Assembly (NCBI RefSeq): GCF_030063245.1
Contig: NZ_JASISR010000010.1
Span: forward strand, 1 to 64,000
DNA length: 64,000 bases
Direction: 5' to 3'
DNA from: Paenarthrobacter sp. PH39-S1
GTDB lineage: Bacteria > Actinomycetota > Actinomycetes > Actinomycetales > Micrococcaceae
Positions 54,895-64,000 of this stretch are shown piece after piece. Both the position numbers and the translations under genes were made by a program. The notes below the pieces were generated by a model. That model saw only the letters and a list, made by a program, of their open reading frames with translations, searched no databases and was not told the DNA's origin. Every line of letters begins with the position of its first letter. The stretch's first letter is position 1.

Positions 54895-55617
54895 ATGTCC
54901 GTGACGGATCAACCAGCCGGTAACCGTAAGCGCTTTTGGACCATACTGACAATCGCAGCGCTGTTGGTCGTGCTGGTCGCCGTGGTGGTGGCCGTGCAGC
55001 TGGGCCGCGGGCCGGACGGCGCCCAGACCACATCCAATACGGGGACCGCGGCTGCCGGTGGAACCGGCACTGCCGTACCCAGCCCGGCCGGAGCTTCCCC
55101 TGACCCATCGGCTCCGGCCGGCACGGCTCCAACCGGCGCGGCTCCAACCGGCGCGGCTGCCGCCCCCGTCAGTGCTGCCCCCGGCATCGCCATTCCGCCG
55201 GCCGATCAGCAAGCGGCGGTGCAGGACATGGACGCCTTCGTCAGCGGCTCGGCAGCAATCATGGCGGCCCAAACGCAGCCGTCGGACGCAGAACTCGCCG
55301 CACTGGCCACGGGTTCCGCGTTGGGTTCCCTGCAGGCCGACACGGCGGAGTTCGCCAAGAACGGCTGGCATCAGGAAGGCCAGCCCACCGTGGTATCGAC
55401 CAACGTGGTGGCCTACGATCCCGCGGCCGCTCCGCCGCAGCTGACCCTGAATGTCTGCATTGACTCCTCCAAGGTCAACATTCTCACGGCGGCCGGAGAC
55501 GCTGTCCGCACGGGAACGGACAAGGACCGCTCGCTGAATATCCTGACCCTGAACCGTTCTGACGATGGAAAGTGGCTGGTCAGCAGGGTCAGCTTCCCCG
55601 ACGACCCGACGTGCTGA
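54895..55617 (+). CDS. Membrane-anchored extracellular protein
   Basis: The 240-residue protein has a short cytosolic lead, one helix (about 18-36; LLVVLVAVVVAVQLG), a Pro/Ala/Thr/Gly linker (about 40-100), and an extracellular domain of about 130 residues with an NTF2-like flavour (QDMDAFVSGSAAIMAAQTQP, VVSTNVVAYDPAAAPPQLTL, KWLVSRVSFPDDPTC). Two cysteines (NVCID and PTC) may pair. Start ATG 54895 follows GAAGGAGACA. It is divergent from the flippase and is the only plus-strand gene among the giants. Function unknown; it may support the same envelope pathway. Confidence 0.8.
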   Translation: MSVTDQPAGNRKRFWTILTIAALLVVLVAVVVAVQLGRGPDGAQTTSNTGTAAAGGTGTAVPSPAGASPDPSAPAGTAPTGAAPTGAAAAPVSAAPGIAIPPADQQAAVQDMDAFVSGSAAIMAAQTQPSDAELAALATGSALGSLQADTAEFAKNGWHQEGQPTVVSTNVVAYDPAAAPPQLTLNVCIDSSKVNILTAAGDAVRTGTDKDRSLNILTLNRSDDGKWLVSRVSFPDDPTC

Positions 55618-55648
55618 CCCGTCCCGTACCGGGTCAGCACGGGTCGGC

Positions 55649-58600
55649 TCAGCCAAGGGACGCAGCCGCCGTCAGGTCAAAGCTGAGGTCCTTGGTGGCC
55701 CGGTAGTTCAGGTGCGTCTCCACCGCGATCGTATTCGTCCCGTTGACCAGCAGTGACACGGGCACGTCTATGGTTACCGGATTCAGATTGGCCGCCGGGG
55801 TTCCCACGGCGGTCAGCGCGTACGTGCCGAAGCCAATGGTCCCGGCAGGCATATTGTTGCGTCCCACTTCGGTTCCGTTCACGTACACGACCACACCGTC
55901 GTCGGGCACAGTGCTCAGCCTCAGCTTCAGCACGCTGGCGGCCGAATTGACAGTGAACTGGCGCAGGAAATAGGCCGCCAGGGGACGCCCTGTGGGAGTG
56001 TTGACAACGTCTATGTTGGTCCCCAGTCCGGTCGAACCAAAGCCAAGGACCGCGTTACCCGATTTCCAGGTGGAGGCGTCAAAGCCGGGGTTCTTCCAGG
56101 TCGCCGCGGGGGCCACCGCGTCGTACCGCCAAGCCCAGGACGATTTGGCCGCGACCACCACGGTATCCGGCGCTGCCGTCGCGGTCACCGGAACCGTTTT
56201 CACCCCGGTGGCGCCCTTGTCGTCCGTCACCGTGAGCGTCACGTTGTACGTGCCGGCCGCCGCGTAGGCATGGGTCGCGGAGACACCCGCGGCAGTTCCG
56301 CCGTCGCCAAAGTCCCAGGCCCAGGCCGTCACGGTCCCGTCCGGATCCGCGGAACCGGATCCGTCAACCGTAACGCCCATATCCTTCGCCGTGGCCGTGA
56401 ACGCGGCCACCGGTGCCTGGTTGACCGGCGGGGGCGGAGTCGTGACGGTCACCGGAGTTGTTTTCGTGGCCGTACTGCCCTGATCGTCCGTGACAGTCAG
56501 CGTGACCGGATAACTGCCGGCCGCCGCATAGGTGTGCGTCGCCGTGGCACCTTGCGCCGTGCCGCCGTCGCCAAAATTCCAGGCCCAGGTAGCCACTGAC
56601 CCGTCCGGGTCAGTGGAACCGGAGCCGTCCACGGCCACGCCCAGATCCTTGGCGGTGGCGGTGAAGGCCGCCACCGGCGGCTGGTTGGCAGTGGGACCGG
56701 CCGAGCCCAGCTGGTAATGCCGGGCGACTTGGGCCGCCGTCAACGGAACCTGGTAGACGGCCGCCTCATCGAGTGTTCCGGCAAAATAGGGGCTGGTGGA
56801 TCCCCAGGTGCTGTCTCCGCCGATCCGCCAGAAGCCGGTGTAGGACTGCGCCCCCGCCTGCGCGTTCGTTCCCACCTGGACGCCATCCACGTACAGAACC
56901 ATTCCGGCGGCGGACTGCACGGCCGTGGCGGAATGCCACTTCCCGTCGTTGTAGGGAAGCGCCGACGTGATGATATTTTTGGCGGTCGTATAGGTTCCGA
57001 AAACCAGCTTTCCGTCATTTTGCATGTAGACATGACGGTCGTAGCTGCTGGACAGTCCGGTGGCCTTGTCGCCAAAGCCGATCAGTTTCCCGCCACGGGT
57101 GGTGGTCGTGTTGAACCAAACCTCCAGCGAGTAGGTGGTGGGGTTGACGTAACTCTGCCGGCTGACCGCCACGGCAGAGCTTCCGTTGAACCGTCCCGCC
57201 GTATCGGTCACGCCGTAGAGCGCGCCCGGTGCCCCCAGCACCACGCCCCCCGAGTAGTCCCCCGGCAGACCGGCGGCGCTGGAATCCTGCGCCACCAGTG
57301 ACGATGCTTCACCCATACGGTAATAGAATGCCGGGCTGTCCGCATACACCGCGGCCCCGTACGCGTCCGCGGGCGCCGCCCGCGTGAGGACAGCGGACCG
57401 GGTGGTGCTGGATTTCTCGCCGCCGTTATCCGTCAGGCTCAGCCGGACCGTGTAGGTTCCGGGTGTGGCGTAAGTGTGCACGGCAGTGACCCCCGAGCCC
57501 GTGGCGCCGTCCCCGAAGTCCCAGGCGTAGTCGGCAATGGTACCGTCGTCCGTGGATGCGGACGCGTCAAACGTCCCGGTCAGCCCGGTCGCAGCGGTGG
57601 TGAAGGACGCCACCGGAGGCGCATTCGCCCCGCTTGCCGTGATGACCGGCGAGCTGGCGGAGAGATTCCCGGCCGCGTCCACCGCGCGGACGAAGTAGCG
57701 GTTTTCGCCGCCCTTGGGGAGCACTGCACTGGTGGCGTAGGTGGTCGCAACCACCCTGTCGTTGCGCAGGATCTGGTAGGAGACGGTGCCGCTGCTGTCG
57801 CTGGATGCCCCCCAGGTGAGTTTGACGGAGGTGGGTCCATCGGCGGAAGGAACCACGTTCGACGGCGTCGTAGGCGCCACCGCGTCGACCTGCGGGAAAC
57901 GGGCAAAGCCGCCGGACCACCGGCCGGCCGCCGTCCGGGTCGCGACGGTGGTCATGTCGCCGCCCGCCCACAGGGTACCCTTGCTGTCCACCACGGAGGC
58001 CCAGATGCCTTGGCCCAACCGGAACTTCATGCTCGGGTTGAACGCCGGAATGATGTTGCCGCTGGCGGTGTCCCACGCTCCGACCCATTCGAACGAATCC
58101 GCTTCCGTCCACCCCGTTCCCACGTTGGACCAGGTGAAGGCGTTTGAATAGTTCCAGTCGTGGCCGTGGGATCCGGCGTACAGGACGCCCGTGGCGCTGG
58201 TGCTCATCGATTGGAAGTCGCCGTTGGCCTTACCGATATTGCCGGAAAGCCGGTCAAATGAGGCGGTCGAATAGCTGAAAAGGCTGTGCTCCGAACCGCC
58301 AACCCAGACACGGTCCCCGGCCTGCCCAATGGTCTGCTGGTAGTTGTTCGTTGAACTCCACACCGGGCTCCACGCTGGGGTGGCCAAGGGGGCTCCGGGT
58401 GCGGATTGCACGGCCGCTGCCCGGTAGGCCGCCGCGGTGCCGGAGGTGGAGAAGTACCCGGCCGCATAGAGCCGACTGCCGTCGTCGGCGGCATCTATCG
58501 CCACCACCGTGCCGTTGAAATCGGGGTTCCAGCCGCCGTCGGGCGTTCCGTCCGCCAATGCCACCCGTGCCGCGCCCCTGGCGTATACGGTCGAGTCCGG

Positions 58601-59959
58601 TTTGCTGCCGCCCGACAGATGGGTGAAAGCGCCGCCGAGATACAACCAGCCGCCGCTGACGGACAACGCACTCACGCGCAGCACAGCGCCGGTGAGCCGA
58701 TTCTCCATTTTCAGGGGCCAGCTGCCCACCGTGGCACCTGTGGCCGGGTTTAGGGCAACTATCGCCGTGGCCGGCGCTCCGTTGGCGGTGCTGAACATGC
58801 CGGCCGCAACGATGTTTCCATTGGGCAGGGCCGCCAGGGCCATGACCGAGCCGTTGAGCTGCGGGGTGAATCCGCGGAGAAGTTCACCGGTTCCGACGTC
58901 GAAGGCTGCCAGGAACGGCTGCGTGACATTGTCGGTTCCGGTGGCGGTGGCGCTGCGCTGCACCGTGGTGAAGTTGCCGCCGACGTACATCACGTTGCCG
59001 CTTTGCACGAAGGCCTGTGCCTCCACGTCACCTTCGCGGGTAGGGGCCTTCGGGCCCGCCAGCCCCCAGGGGCTGTCAGCCGCGAGCGAGGCCGCCACCG
59101 GAGTGTTGGTTTTGGGAGCTGTTCCCGTGTCGCCGATGCGGACAAAGCCGGCGTCCACGGAGCGCAGCTGCGGGCGCAGATACACCTCCGTGTACGGCCG
59201 GGCGCTGCCAAGACCATCCGTCGCGGACCACAAATAGCTGGTGCTGCTGCTCGTGCCCGTGATGCTCTTCCCGAAGGAAAAACCGATGGTGTAGCCCTGG
59301 TCCTTGGCCTCGGACGTATTGGTGTTGATCCTCTTGTACGCGTCGTCCGGACCGAAACTGGACGTCAGACCGCCCGTTCCTCGGGCGCCGTCGAACGAAT
59401 ACCACGCCACCTTATGCTCGGCTCCAAAGGTCCACACCCAGCGGTCCTCTTTGTCCGTATTAAAACGAGACTCCTGCCATTGCGTCCCGCCGGCGTTCAT
59501 GGCCCGCTTCAGCCGGATGCCGTCCGCCAGGGCGTCGGGGCGGCCGCCGTTCAGGAGCCCGCCTATGATCTTCGATGAGTACTGGCTCGTCAGGCCCGAC
59601 ATCGGGCTCAGTCCCGCGGTACGCAGGGCGCTTTGCGTCCCGGTGCCCTCGTAGTGTCCGCTCCACCCCTCCCGGCCCTTGCCGATCAGCACCCAGCCGC
59701 CGCCGTCGGTGGTCATATCGCAATAGAACTGCGCCGGCGCGTCCATGGCAGGCGTCAGCAGCCAGTACGTGCCGTCCGGCGCCGCTGCGTTGTTCGCCTT
59801 GATCTCCCAGCACGACGCCGCCGCCACGGCTGCCGCCGAGCCGTCCCGCAGCGCGGGCGCGGCAGCGGCGGGGGGCGAGACGGCAGCCAGCGCGGCGAGC
59901 ACCACGACGGCCGTTGTCAACGAACTAATGACTTTTGTGACAATGCGATCGACGGACAT
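55649..59959 (-). CDS. Giant secreted modular protein 2 (adds LamG and extra PKD)
   Basis: Of about 1,436 residues: signal peptide (SSLTTAVVVLAALAAVSPPA), fibrinogen-like domain (about 45-270), propeller (about 290-680), FnIII (about 690-775), PKD (about 785-865), a LamG/concanavalin-like lectin domain (about 880-1080; FYYRMGEASSLVAQDSS, YSLEVWFNTTTTRGGKLIGF, WRIGGDSTWGSTSPYFAGTL), two more PKD domains and the C-terminal beta domain. ATG 59959 has AGGGAG at 7 bases. It shares a nearly identical 264-bp FnIII segment with protein 3. Likely an adhesin or carbohydrate-binding matrix protein. Confidence 0.88.
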   Translation of the reverse strand: MSVDRIVTKVISSLTTAVVVLAALAAVSPPAAAAPALRDGSAAAVAAASCWEIKANNAAAPDGTYWLLTPAMDAPAQFYCDMTTDGGGWVLIGKGREGWSGHYEGTGTQSALRTAGLSPMSGLTSQYSSKIIGGLLNGGRPDALADGIRLKRAMNAGGTQWQESRFNTDKEDRWVWTFGAEHKVAWYSFDGARGTGGLTSSFGPDDAYKRINTNTSEAKDQGYTIGFSFGKSITGTSSSTSYLWSATDGLGSARPYTEVYLRPQLRSVDAGFVRIGDTGTAPKTNTPVAASLAADSPWGLAGPKAPTREGDVEAQAFVQSGNVMYVGGNFTTVQRSATATGTDNVTQPFLAAFDVGTGELLRGFTPQLNGSVMALAALPNGNIVAAGMFSTANGAPATAIVALNPATGATVGSWPLKMENRLTGAVLRVSALSVSGGWLYLGGAFTHLSGGSKPDSTVYARGAARVALADGTPDGGWNPDFNGTVVAIDAADDGSRLYAAGYFSTSGTAAAYRAAAVQSAPGAPLATPAWSPVWSSTNNYQQTIGQAGDRVWVGGSEHSLFSYSTASFDRLSGNIGKANGDFQSMSTSATGVLYAGSHGHDWNYSNAFTWSNVGTGWTEADSFEWVGAWDTASGNIIPAFNPSMKFRLGQGIWASVVDSKGTLWAGGDMTTVATRTAAGRWSGGFARFPQVDAVAPTTPSNVVPSADGPTSVKLTWGASSDSSGTVSYQILRNDRVVATTYATSAVLPKGGENRYFVRAVDAAGNLSASSPVITASGANAPPVASFTTAATGLTGTFDASASTDDGTIADYAWDFGDGATGSGVTAVHTYATPGTYTVRLSLTDNGGEKSSTTRSAVLTRAAPADAYGAAVYADSPAFYYRMGEASSLVAQDSSAAGLPGDYSGGVVLGAPGALYGVTDTAGRFNGSSAVAVSRQSYVNPTTYSLEVWFNTTTTRGGKLIGFGDKATGLSSSYDRHVYMQNDGKLVFGTYTTAKNIITSALPYNDGKWHSATAVQSAAGMVLYVDGVQVGTNAQAGAQSYTGFWRIGGDSTWGSTSPYFAGTLDEAAVYQVPLTAAQVARHYQLGSAGPTANQPPVAAFTATAKDLGVAVDGSGSTDPDGSVATWAWNFGDGGTAQGATATHTYAAAGSYPVTLTVTDDQGSTATKTTPVTVTTPPPPVNQAPVAAFTATAKDMGVTVDGSGSADPDGTVTAWAWDFGDGGTAAGVSATHAYAAAGTYNVTLTVTDDKGATGVKTVPVTATAAPDTVVVAAKSSWAWRYDAVAPAATWKNPGFDASTWKSGNAVLGFGSTGLGTNIDVVNTPTGRPLAAYFLRQFTVNSAASVLKLRLSTVPDDGVVVYVNGTEVGRNNMPAGTIGFGTYALTAVGTPAANLNPVTIDVPVSLLVNGTNTIAVETHLNYRATKDLSFDLTAAASLG
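57623..57886. repeat. 264-bp tract nearly identical to 63054-63317
   Basis: By eye only 3 of 264 positions differ between 57623-57886 and 63054-63317, while the sequence on either side is visibly more diverged. It encodes the FnIII domain. Probably a gene-conversion tract. Confidence 0.92.
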
Positions 59960-60188
59960 GGCTTGCTCCCTGATGAAAATTAGCGCCGGTTCCGTCCGTG
60001 GACGGGTACCTGGAGACCCGGCGTTTGTCTGCCAAAGCCCCCCATGACATCCCCCAGTGGACATCGCCGACGAATGAAGAGTACGTCCCCGAGGGAGCCG
60101 CTGAAAAGAGCATTCCGCCGTGTCCGTTACCCGTCTTTGGGGTGCCGCTACGCGTTAAAAACCGGACACTACCTGCTCCGGAAGTAGC

Positions 60189-60226
60189 GGCGGGAGCGGC
60201 CGGCTTTTCCGCCGGACGCTCCCGCC
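60189..60226 (-). terminator. Strong hairpin after giant protein 3
   Basis: GGCGGGAGCG (60189-60198) pairs with CGCTCCCGCC (60217-60226), with an inner CCGGC/GCCGG pairing and a TTTTCC loop. It lies 44 bp beyond the stop of protein 3 and upstream of protein 2. The remaining bases of 59960-60269 contain no gene and presumably the promoter of protein 2. Confidence 0.75.
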
Positions 60227-60269
60227 CTCACGCACCACCCTCAAGCACCCTCCGGAGGTCCGGTACCGG

Positions 60270-63200
60270 CTATTTGGTGGTTGCCACCGCGTTCAGGTCA
60301 AAGCCCATGTCGGCGGTGGCGCGGTAGTTCACGTGCGTCTCCACCGCTATGGTGTTGATCCCGTCCACCAGCAGCGACGTCGGCACGTCGATCGTGAGCG
60401 GATTCGCTGCCGCCGTCGCGGAGCGGATGGCGGTCACGGCATACGTGCCGAAGGTCGCCGGCCCGGCGGGCATGTTGTTGCGGCCCACCTCGGTTCCGTT
60501 GACGTACACGACGACGCCGTCGTCGGCTGCGGTCTTCAGCGTCAATTTGGCCAGCTGCGCGGCCGAATCGACGTTGAATTGGCCGACGAAGTACGCTGCC
60601 AGCGGACGTGTGCTGGGCGCCCCGGCCACGTCGATATTGGTGCCCAGCCCCGCTGACCCGAAGCCCAGCGTTCCGGCGCCTACCGGCCAGGCGGAGGCGT
60701 CAAATCCGCGGTTCTTCCAGGCTGCGTCGGGAGCCCCCGCGCTGTAGCGCCAGCTCCACGATGACTTGGCCGGGACCACCACAATATCCACCGGACCGGT
60801 CGGCGCTGCCACCGTCACCGGTGCCGTGGTCACCGAGGTGGCGCCCTTATTGTCCGTCACGGTCAGGGACACCGTGTAAGTGCCGGCCGCCGCGTACGTG
60901 TGCTGCGCGTTCACCCCGGTGGCCGAACCCTGATCACCGAAGTTCCAGGCATAGGCGGCAATGGTGCCGTCGGGGTCGGTGGACGTCGACCCGTCCGCGG
61001 TAATACCCAGTCCCTTCACGGTTGTGGTGAACTTGGCCACCGGGGCCTGGTTCTCCACCGGACCCGGGGCGTCCCCCACCGTGGCGGTGGCGCTCAGGTC
61101 AAAGCTCAGGTCCTTGGTGGCGCGGTAGTTGACATGCGTTTCCGCCGCGATGGTATTGACGCCGTCGGTCAAAAGTGAAACCGGGACGTCCACGGTCACC
61201 GGATTGGCATTGGCTACGGTGGTGTTCGGCGCCGAGGCCGCGTAGCTGTTGAAGGTCACCGCTCCCGCCGGCATGTTGCTGCGCCCCACCTCGGTCCCGT
61301 TGACGTACACCACCACGCCGTCGTCGGCCACGGTGCTCAGGCGCAGCTTCTGCACCTTGGCGGCGGAGTCAACGGTGAACTGGCGGAGGAAATAGGCCGC
61401 CAGCGGCCGCCCGCTGGTCGGACCGGCGACGTCGACGTTGGTTGCCAGCCCCGCCGTACCGAATCCGAGCACTCCGGAGCCGGTTTTCCAGGATGATGAG
61501 TCAAAGCCCGGGCTCTTCCACGCGGCGGCCGAAGCCGTTGTCTCGTACCGCCAGGCCCAGCTGGATTTGGCCGGTACCAGCACCACATCCACCGACCCAC
61601 TGGATGGCGCGGTGACCGTCACGGGGGCGGTTTTCACGCCCGTGGCACCCTTGTCATCGGTGACCGTCAGCGTCACCGTGTAGGTGCCGGCCGCGGCGTA
61701 GCTGTGCGTGGCCGTTGCGCCGGCAGCAGTACCGCCGTCGCCAAAGTCCCACGCGTAGGACGCTACGCTCCCGTCGGCGTCGGTGGAACCAGAGCCGTCC
61801 AGCGCCACGTTGAGATCCGCCACGGTTACCGTGAACGATGCGGCCGGTGGCTGGTTCGCCGCCGGCGGGGCCGTGACGGTGATCCGCTCGGTTTTGATCG
61901 CCGTGGCCCCCTGGTTGTCGGTGACCGTCAGCGTGACGTCATAGCTGCCCGCTGCCGCGTAGTCGTGCCCGGCGGTCGCCCCGACGGCCGTGGAACCGTC
62001 GCCGAATTTCCACGCGAACGCGGCAATGGTGCCGTCGGGATCGGCGGACCCGGACCCGTCCACCGCCACGTGCAGATCCTGCACCGCGGCCGTGAACGCG
62101 GCCGACGGCGGCTGGTTGGCCACCGGGGCCGAGGTCCCCAACTGGTAGTGCTTCGCCACCTGTCCGGATGTCAGGGCCGCCGGGTACACGGCCGCCTCAT
62201 CAAGAGTGCCGGCAAAGTAGGGACTGGAGGAGCCCCAGGTGGTGTCCCCGCCGATCCGCCAGTAACCGGTGTAGGCCTGCGCGCCCTTCTGCGGATTGGT
62301 TCCCGTCTGGACGCCGTCCACATACAGCACCATGCCCGCGCCGGACTGCGTGGCCACCATCTGATGCCATTTGCCGTCATTGTAGGCGCTGGGGGTGGTG
62401 ATGACGTTGCCGGTGCCGGTCCACGTGCCGAAGACCAGTTTGCCGTCGTCCTGCATGTACACATGCCGGTCGTAGTTGTTGGACTGCGCGGTGGCCTGAT
62501 CCCCGAAGCCGATCAGCTTTCCGCCGCGGGTGGTGGTGGTGTTGAACCACAGCTCCAGCGAATAGGTGGACGGGTTGTCGTAGCTCTTCCGGCTGCTGAC
62601 CAGGCCGGAGCTGCCGTCGAAGGTGGCCGCGGTATCCGCTACGCCGGGCAGCGCGCCGGCGACACCCTGGGTCACCGTGCCGGAATAGGTTCCGGGGCTG
62701 GCCGAGACACCGGCGTCATTGGCCGTGGAGCCCGTTGATTCACCAAGACGGTAGTAAAAGGTTGGGCTGTCACCGTAGACAGCCGCGCCGTAGCCGTCCG
62801 TGGGGGCCGGCTGGACCATGCTGACCTCATGCGTCACGGCCGCTTTTTCGCCGCCGTTGTCCGTCACGACCAACCGCGCGGCGTAGGTCCCGGCCGCGGC
62901 ATAGGGATGCGAGGCCGTGGCCCCGGAACCGGTGGTGCCGTCACCAAAGTCCCACGCGTAGCTGGCGATGGTGCCATCGTCGGTGGAGCCGGCAGCGTCA
63001 AACGTTGCCGTGAGGCCGGTGACCTTGGAGGTGAACGCCGCCGTGGGTGGCAGATTCGCCCCGCTTGCCGTGATGACCGGCGAGCTGGCGGAGAGATTCC
63101 CGGCCGCGTCCACCGCGCGGACGAAGTAGCGGTTTTCGCCGCCCTTGGGGAGCACCGCACTGGTGGCGTAGGTGGTCGCAACCACCCTGTCGTTGCGCAG

Positions 63201-64000
63201 GATCTGGTAGGAGACGGTGCCGCTGCTGTCGCTGGATGCCCCCCAGGCGAGTTTGACGGTGGTGGGTCCATCGGCGGAAGGAACCACGTTCGACGGCGTC
63301 GTAGGCGCCACCGCGTCAAGCTGCGGGAACCGGGCAAAGCCCCCCGCCCAGCGACCCGCGGAGGTGGAGGTGGCCACCGTGGTCATGTCGCCACCGGTCC
63401 ACATGGTGCCGTTGCTGTCCACCGTGGTGGCCCAGACGCCCTGCCCCAACCGGAACTTCATGCTGGGAGTAAAACCGGGAATGAGGTTGCCGGTTGCCGC
63501 GTCCCAGGCTCCTATCCACTCAAAAGAGTCCGCTTCCGTCCAGCCGGTCCCCACGTTCGGCCAGCTGAAGGCATTGGAGTAGACCCAGTCATGGCCATGC
63601 GAGCCGGCGTAGATCACACCTGTCCGGCTAACGGACATGGCCTGGAAATCGCCGTGGTTTTTGCCGATGTTGCCGGAGAGGAGGTCGAAACTGCTGGTCG
63701 AGTAACTGAAGAAGCTGTGCTCGGAGCCGCCGAGCCAGACCCGGTCCCCCACCTGGCCGATGGTCTGCTGATAATTGTTGCTGTTGCTGAAAGTGGGCGT
63801 CCACGCGGGCGTGGCCAGGGGCGCGCCGGCAGCAGATTGCACCGCGGCGGCTTTGAGGGCCGGTGCGGTGCCCGAGGTGGTGAAATAGCCTGCCGCATAC
63901 AGTCGGCTGCCGTCGTCGGCGGCGTCTATCGCCACCACGGTGCCATTGAAGTCGGGGTTCCAGCCGGTCCCCGGCGTACCATCCGCCACTGCGACCCGCG
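60270..64000 (-). CDS. Giant secreted modular protein 3 (partial; N-terminus beyond window)
   Basis: The visible 1,243 or so residues run from inside the propeller (VADGTPGTGWNPDFNG) through FnIII, PKD, LamG (FYYRLGESTGSTANDAG; YSLELWFNTTTTRGGKLIGF), two PKD domains, a C-terminal beta domain, another PKD, and a second copy of the C-terminal beta domain ending HVNYRATADMGFDLNAVAT. It is thus longer than proteins 1 and 2, by an internal duplication of the PKD plus beta-domain unit. By paralogy the missing part should hold a signal peptide and fibrinogen-like domain. No anchor motif is seen. Confidence 0.88.
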   Translation of the reverse strand, partial: RVAVADGTPGTGWNPDFNGTVVAIDAADDGSRLYAAGYFTTSGTAPALKAAAVQSAAGAPLATPAWTPTFSNSNNYQQTIGQVGDRVWLGGSEHSFFSYSTSSFDLLSGNIGKNHGDFQAMSVSRTGVIYAGSHGHDWVYSNAFSWPNVGTGWTEADSFEWIGAWDAATGNLIPGFTPSMKFRLGQGVWATTVDSNGTMWTGGDMTTVATSTSAGRWAGGFARFPQLDAVAPTTPSNVVPSADGPTTVKLAWGASSDSSGTVSYQILRNDRVVATTYATSAVLPKGGENRYFVRAVDAAGNLSASSPVITASGANLPPTAAFTSKVTGLTATFDAAGSTDDGTIASYAWDFGDGTTGSGATASHPYAAAGTYAARLVVTDNGGEKAAVTHEVSMVQPAPTDGYGAAVYGDSPTFYYRLGESTGSTANDAGVSASPGTYSGTVTQGVAGALPGVADTAATFDGSSGLVSSRKSYDNPSTYSLELWFNTTTTRGGKLIGFGDQATAQSNNYDRHVYMQDDGKLVFGTWTGTGNVITTPSAYNDGKWHQMVATQSGAGMVLYVDGVQTGTNPQKGAQAYTGYWRIGGDTTWGSSSPYFAGTLDEAAVYPAALTSGQVAKHYQLGTSAPVANQPPSAAFTAAVQDLHVAVDGSGSADPDGTIAAFAWKFGDGSTAVGATAGHDYAAAGSYDVTLTVTDNQGATAIKTERITVTAPPAANQPPAASFTVTVADLNVALDGSGSTDADGSVASYAWDFGDGGTAAGATATHSYAAAGTYTVTLTVTDDKGATGVKTAPVTVTAPSSGSVDVVLVPAKSSWAWRYETTASAAAWKSPGFDSSSWKTGSGVLGFGTAGLATNVDVAGPTSGRPLAAYFLRQFTVDSAAKVQKLRLSTVADDGVVVYVNGTEVGRSNMPAGAVTFNSYAASAPNTTVANANPVTVDVPVSLLTDGVNTIAAETHVNYRATKDLSFDLSATATVGDAPGPVENQAPVAKFTTTVKGLGITADGSTSTDPDGTIAAYAWNFGDQGSATGVNAQHTYAAAGTYTVSLTVTDNKGATSVTTAPVTVAAPTGPVDIVVVPAKSSWSWRYSAGAPDAAWKNRGFDASAWPVGAGTLGFGSAGLGTNIDVAGAPSTRPLAAYFVGQFNVDSAAQLAKLTLKTAADDGVVVYVNGTEVGRNNMPAGPATFGTYAVTAIRSATAAANPLTIDVPTSLLVDGINTIAVETHVNYRATADMGFDLNAVATTK
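63054..63317. repeat. 264-bp tract nearly identical to 57623-57886
   Basis: Partner of the tract in giant protein 2; the two lie 5.4 kb apart in the same orientation. Same length with no gaps. Confidence 0.92.

Overview
The window is high-GC actinobacterial DNA, most likely from Arthrobacter or a close relative in the Micrococcaceae. The basis is the gene content: a biotin carboxylase/BCCP alpha chain, an LpdA-type quinone reductase, SCO4848- and DUF2505-family proteins, an NnaR-like HemD/winged-helix fusion, a class F sortase and SipW/TasA-type genes. No rRNA, tRNA or CRISPR was found. Assignments rest on reading motifs and family resemblance; no database search was run.

Layout. 1-5.5 kb: tail of an IS630-type transposase, a TetR/MMPL export pair, a VOC protein, a decayed GAF regulator, and Maf. 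5.6-9.3 kb: a DUF4956/VTC-domain pair and an acyl-CoA carboxylase alpha subunit. 9.3-17 kb: an assimilatory nitrate/nitrite locus (narK, nitrate reductase, nirB, cobA, nnaR). It has decayed: the nitrate reductase carries a frameshift, a deletion has joined its middle to the middle of nirB, nirD is not at its expected place, and cobA has a likely 5' frameshift. 17-19.2 kb: small stress-type genes (DUF2795, DUF892) and a frameshifted glycosyltransferase. 19.4-28.5 kb: lpdA, purine nucleoside phosphorylase, a phosphosugar mutase with low-complexity insertions, a solitary AbiEi-like gene, a LysR/YeiH pair and deoC. 28.9-35.3 kb: mfd, DUF2505, a small membrane protein and nhaA.

35.3-46 kb is a surface-fibre locus: two paralogous membrane histidine kinases, two paralogous receiver proteins (one full OmpR type, one receiver only), two TasA-like proteins (one frameshifted), a SipW-like signal peptidase, an Hpt-like protein without its phospho-acceptor histidine, a small secreted protein, a class F sortase and an Ala-rich secreted protein with a membrane tail. 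Both tasA genes share a conserved leader with a hairpin that shows a compensated base pair. 46-48.7 kb: sufU, sufS and a VanZ protein. 48.6-64 kb: three very large paralogous secreted proteins (fibrinogen-like, propeller, FnIII, PKD, LamG and a repeated C-terminal beta domain), interleaved with a sulfotransferase, a flippase and a membrane-anchored protein. The locus suggests surface-matrix or glycan export. Two of the giants share a 264-bp tract differing at only 3 positions, which looks like recent gene conversion.

Three patterns run across the window. (1) Intergenic palindromes with 24-28 bp arms, usually 8-17 bp after a stop codon; three belong to one family with co-varying arms, and two of these bracket the AbiEi-like gene. 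(2) Many short tandem duplications: units of 15, 18 and 36 nt inside genes, 15, 17 and 20 nt outside them. (3) A high density of pseudogenes and single-base frameshifts. The frameshifts should be checked against raw reads before being taken as biology.
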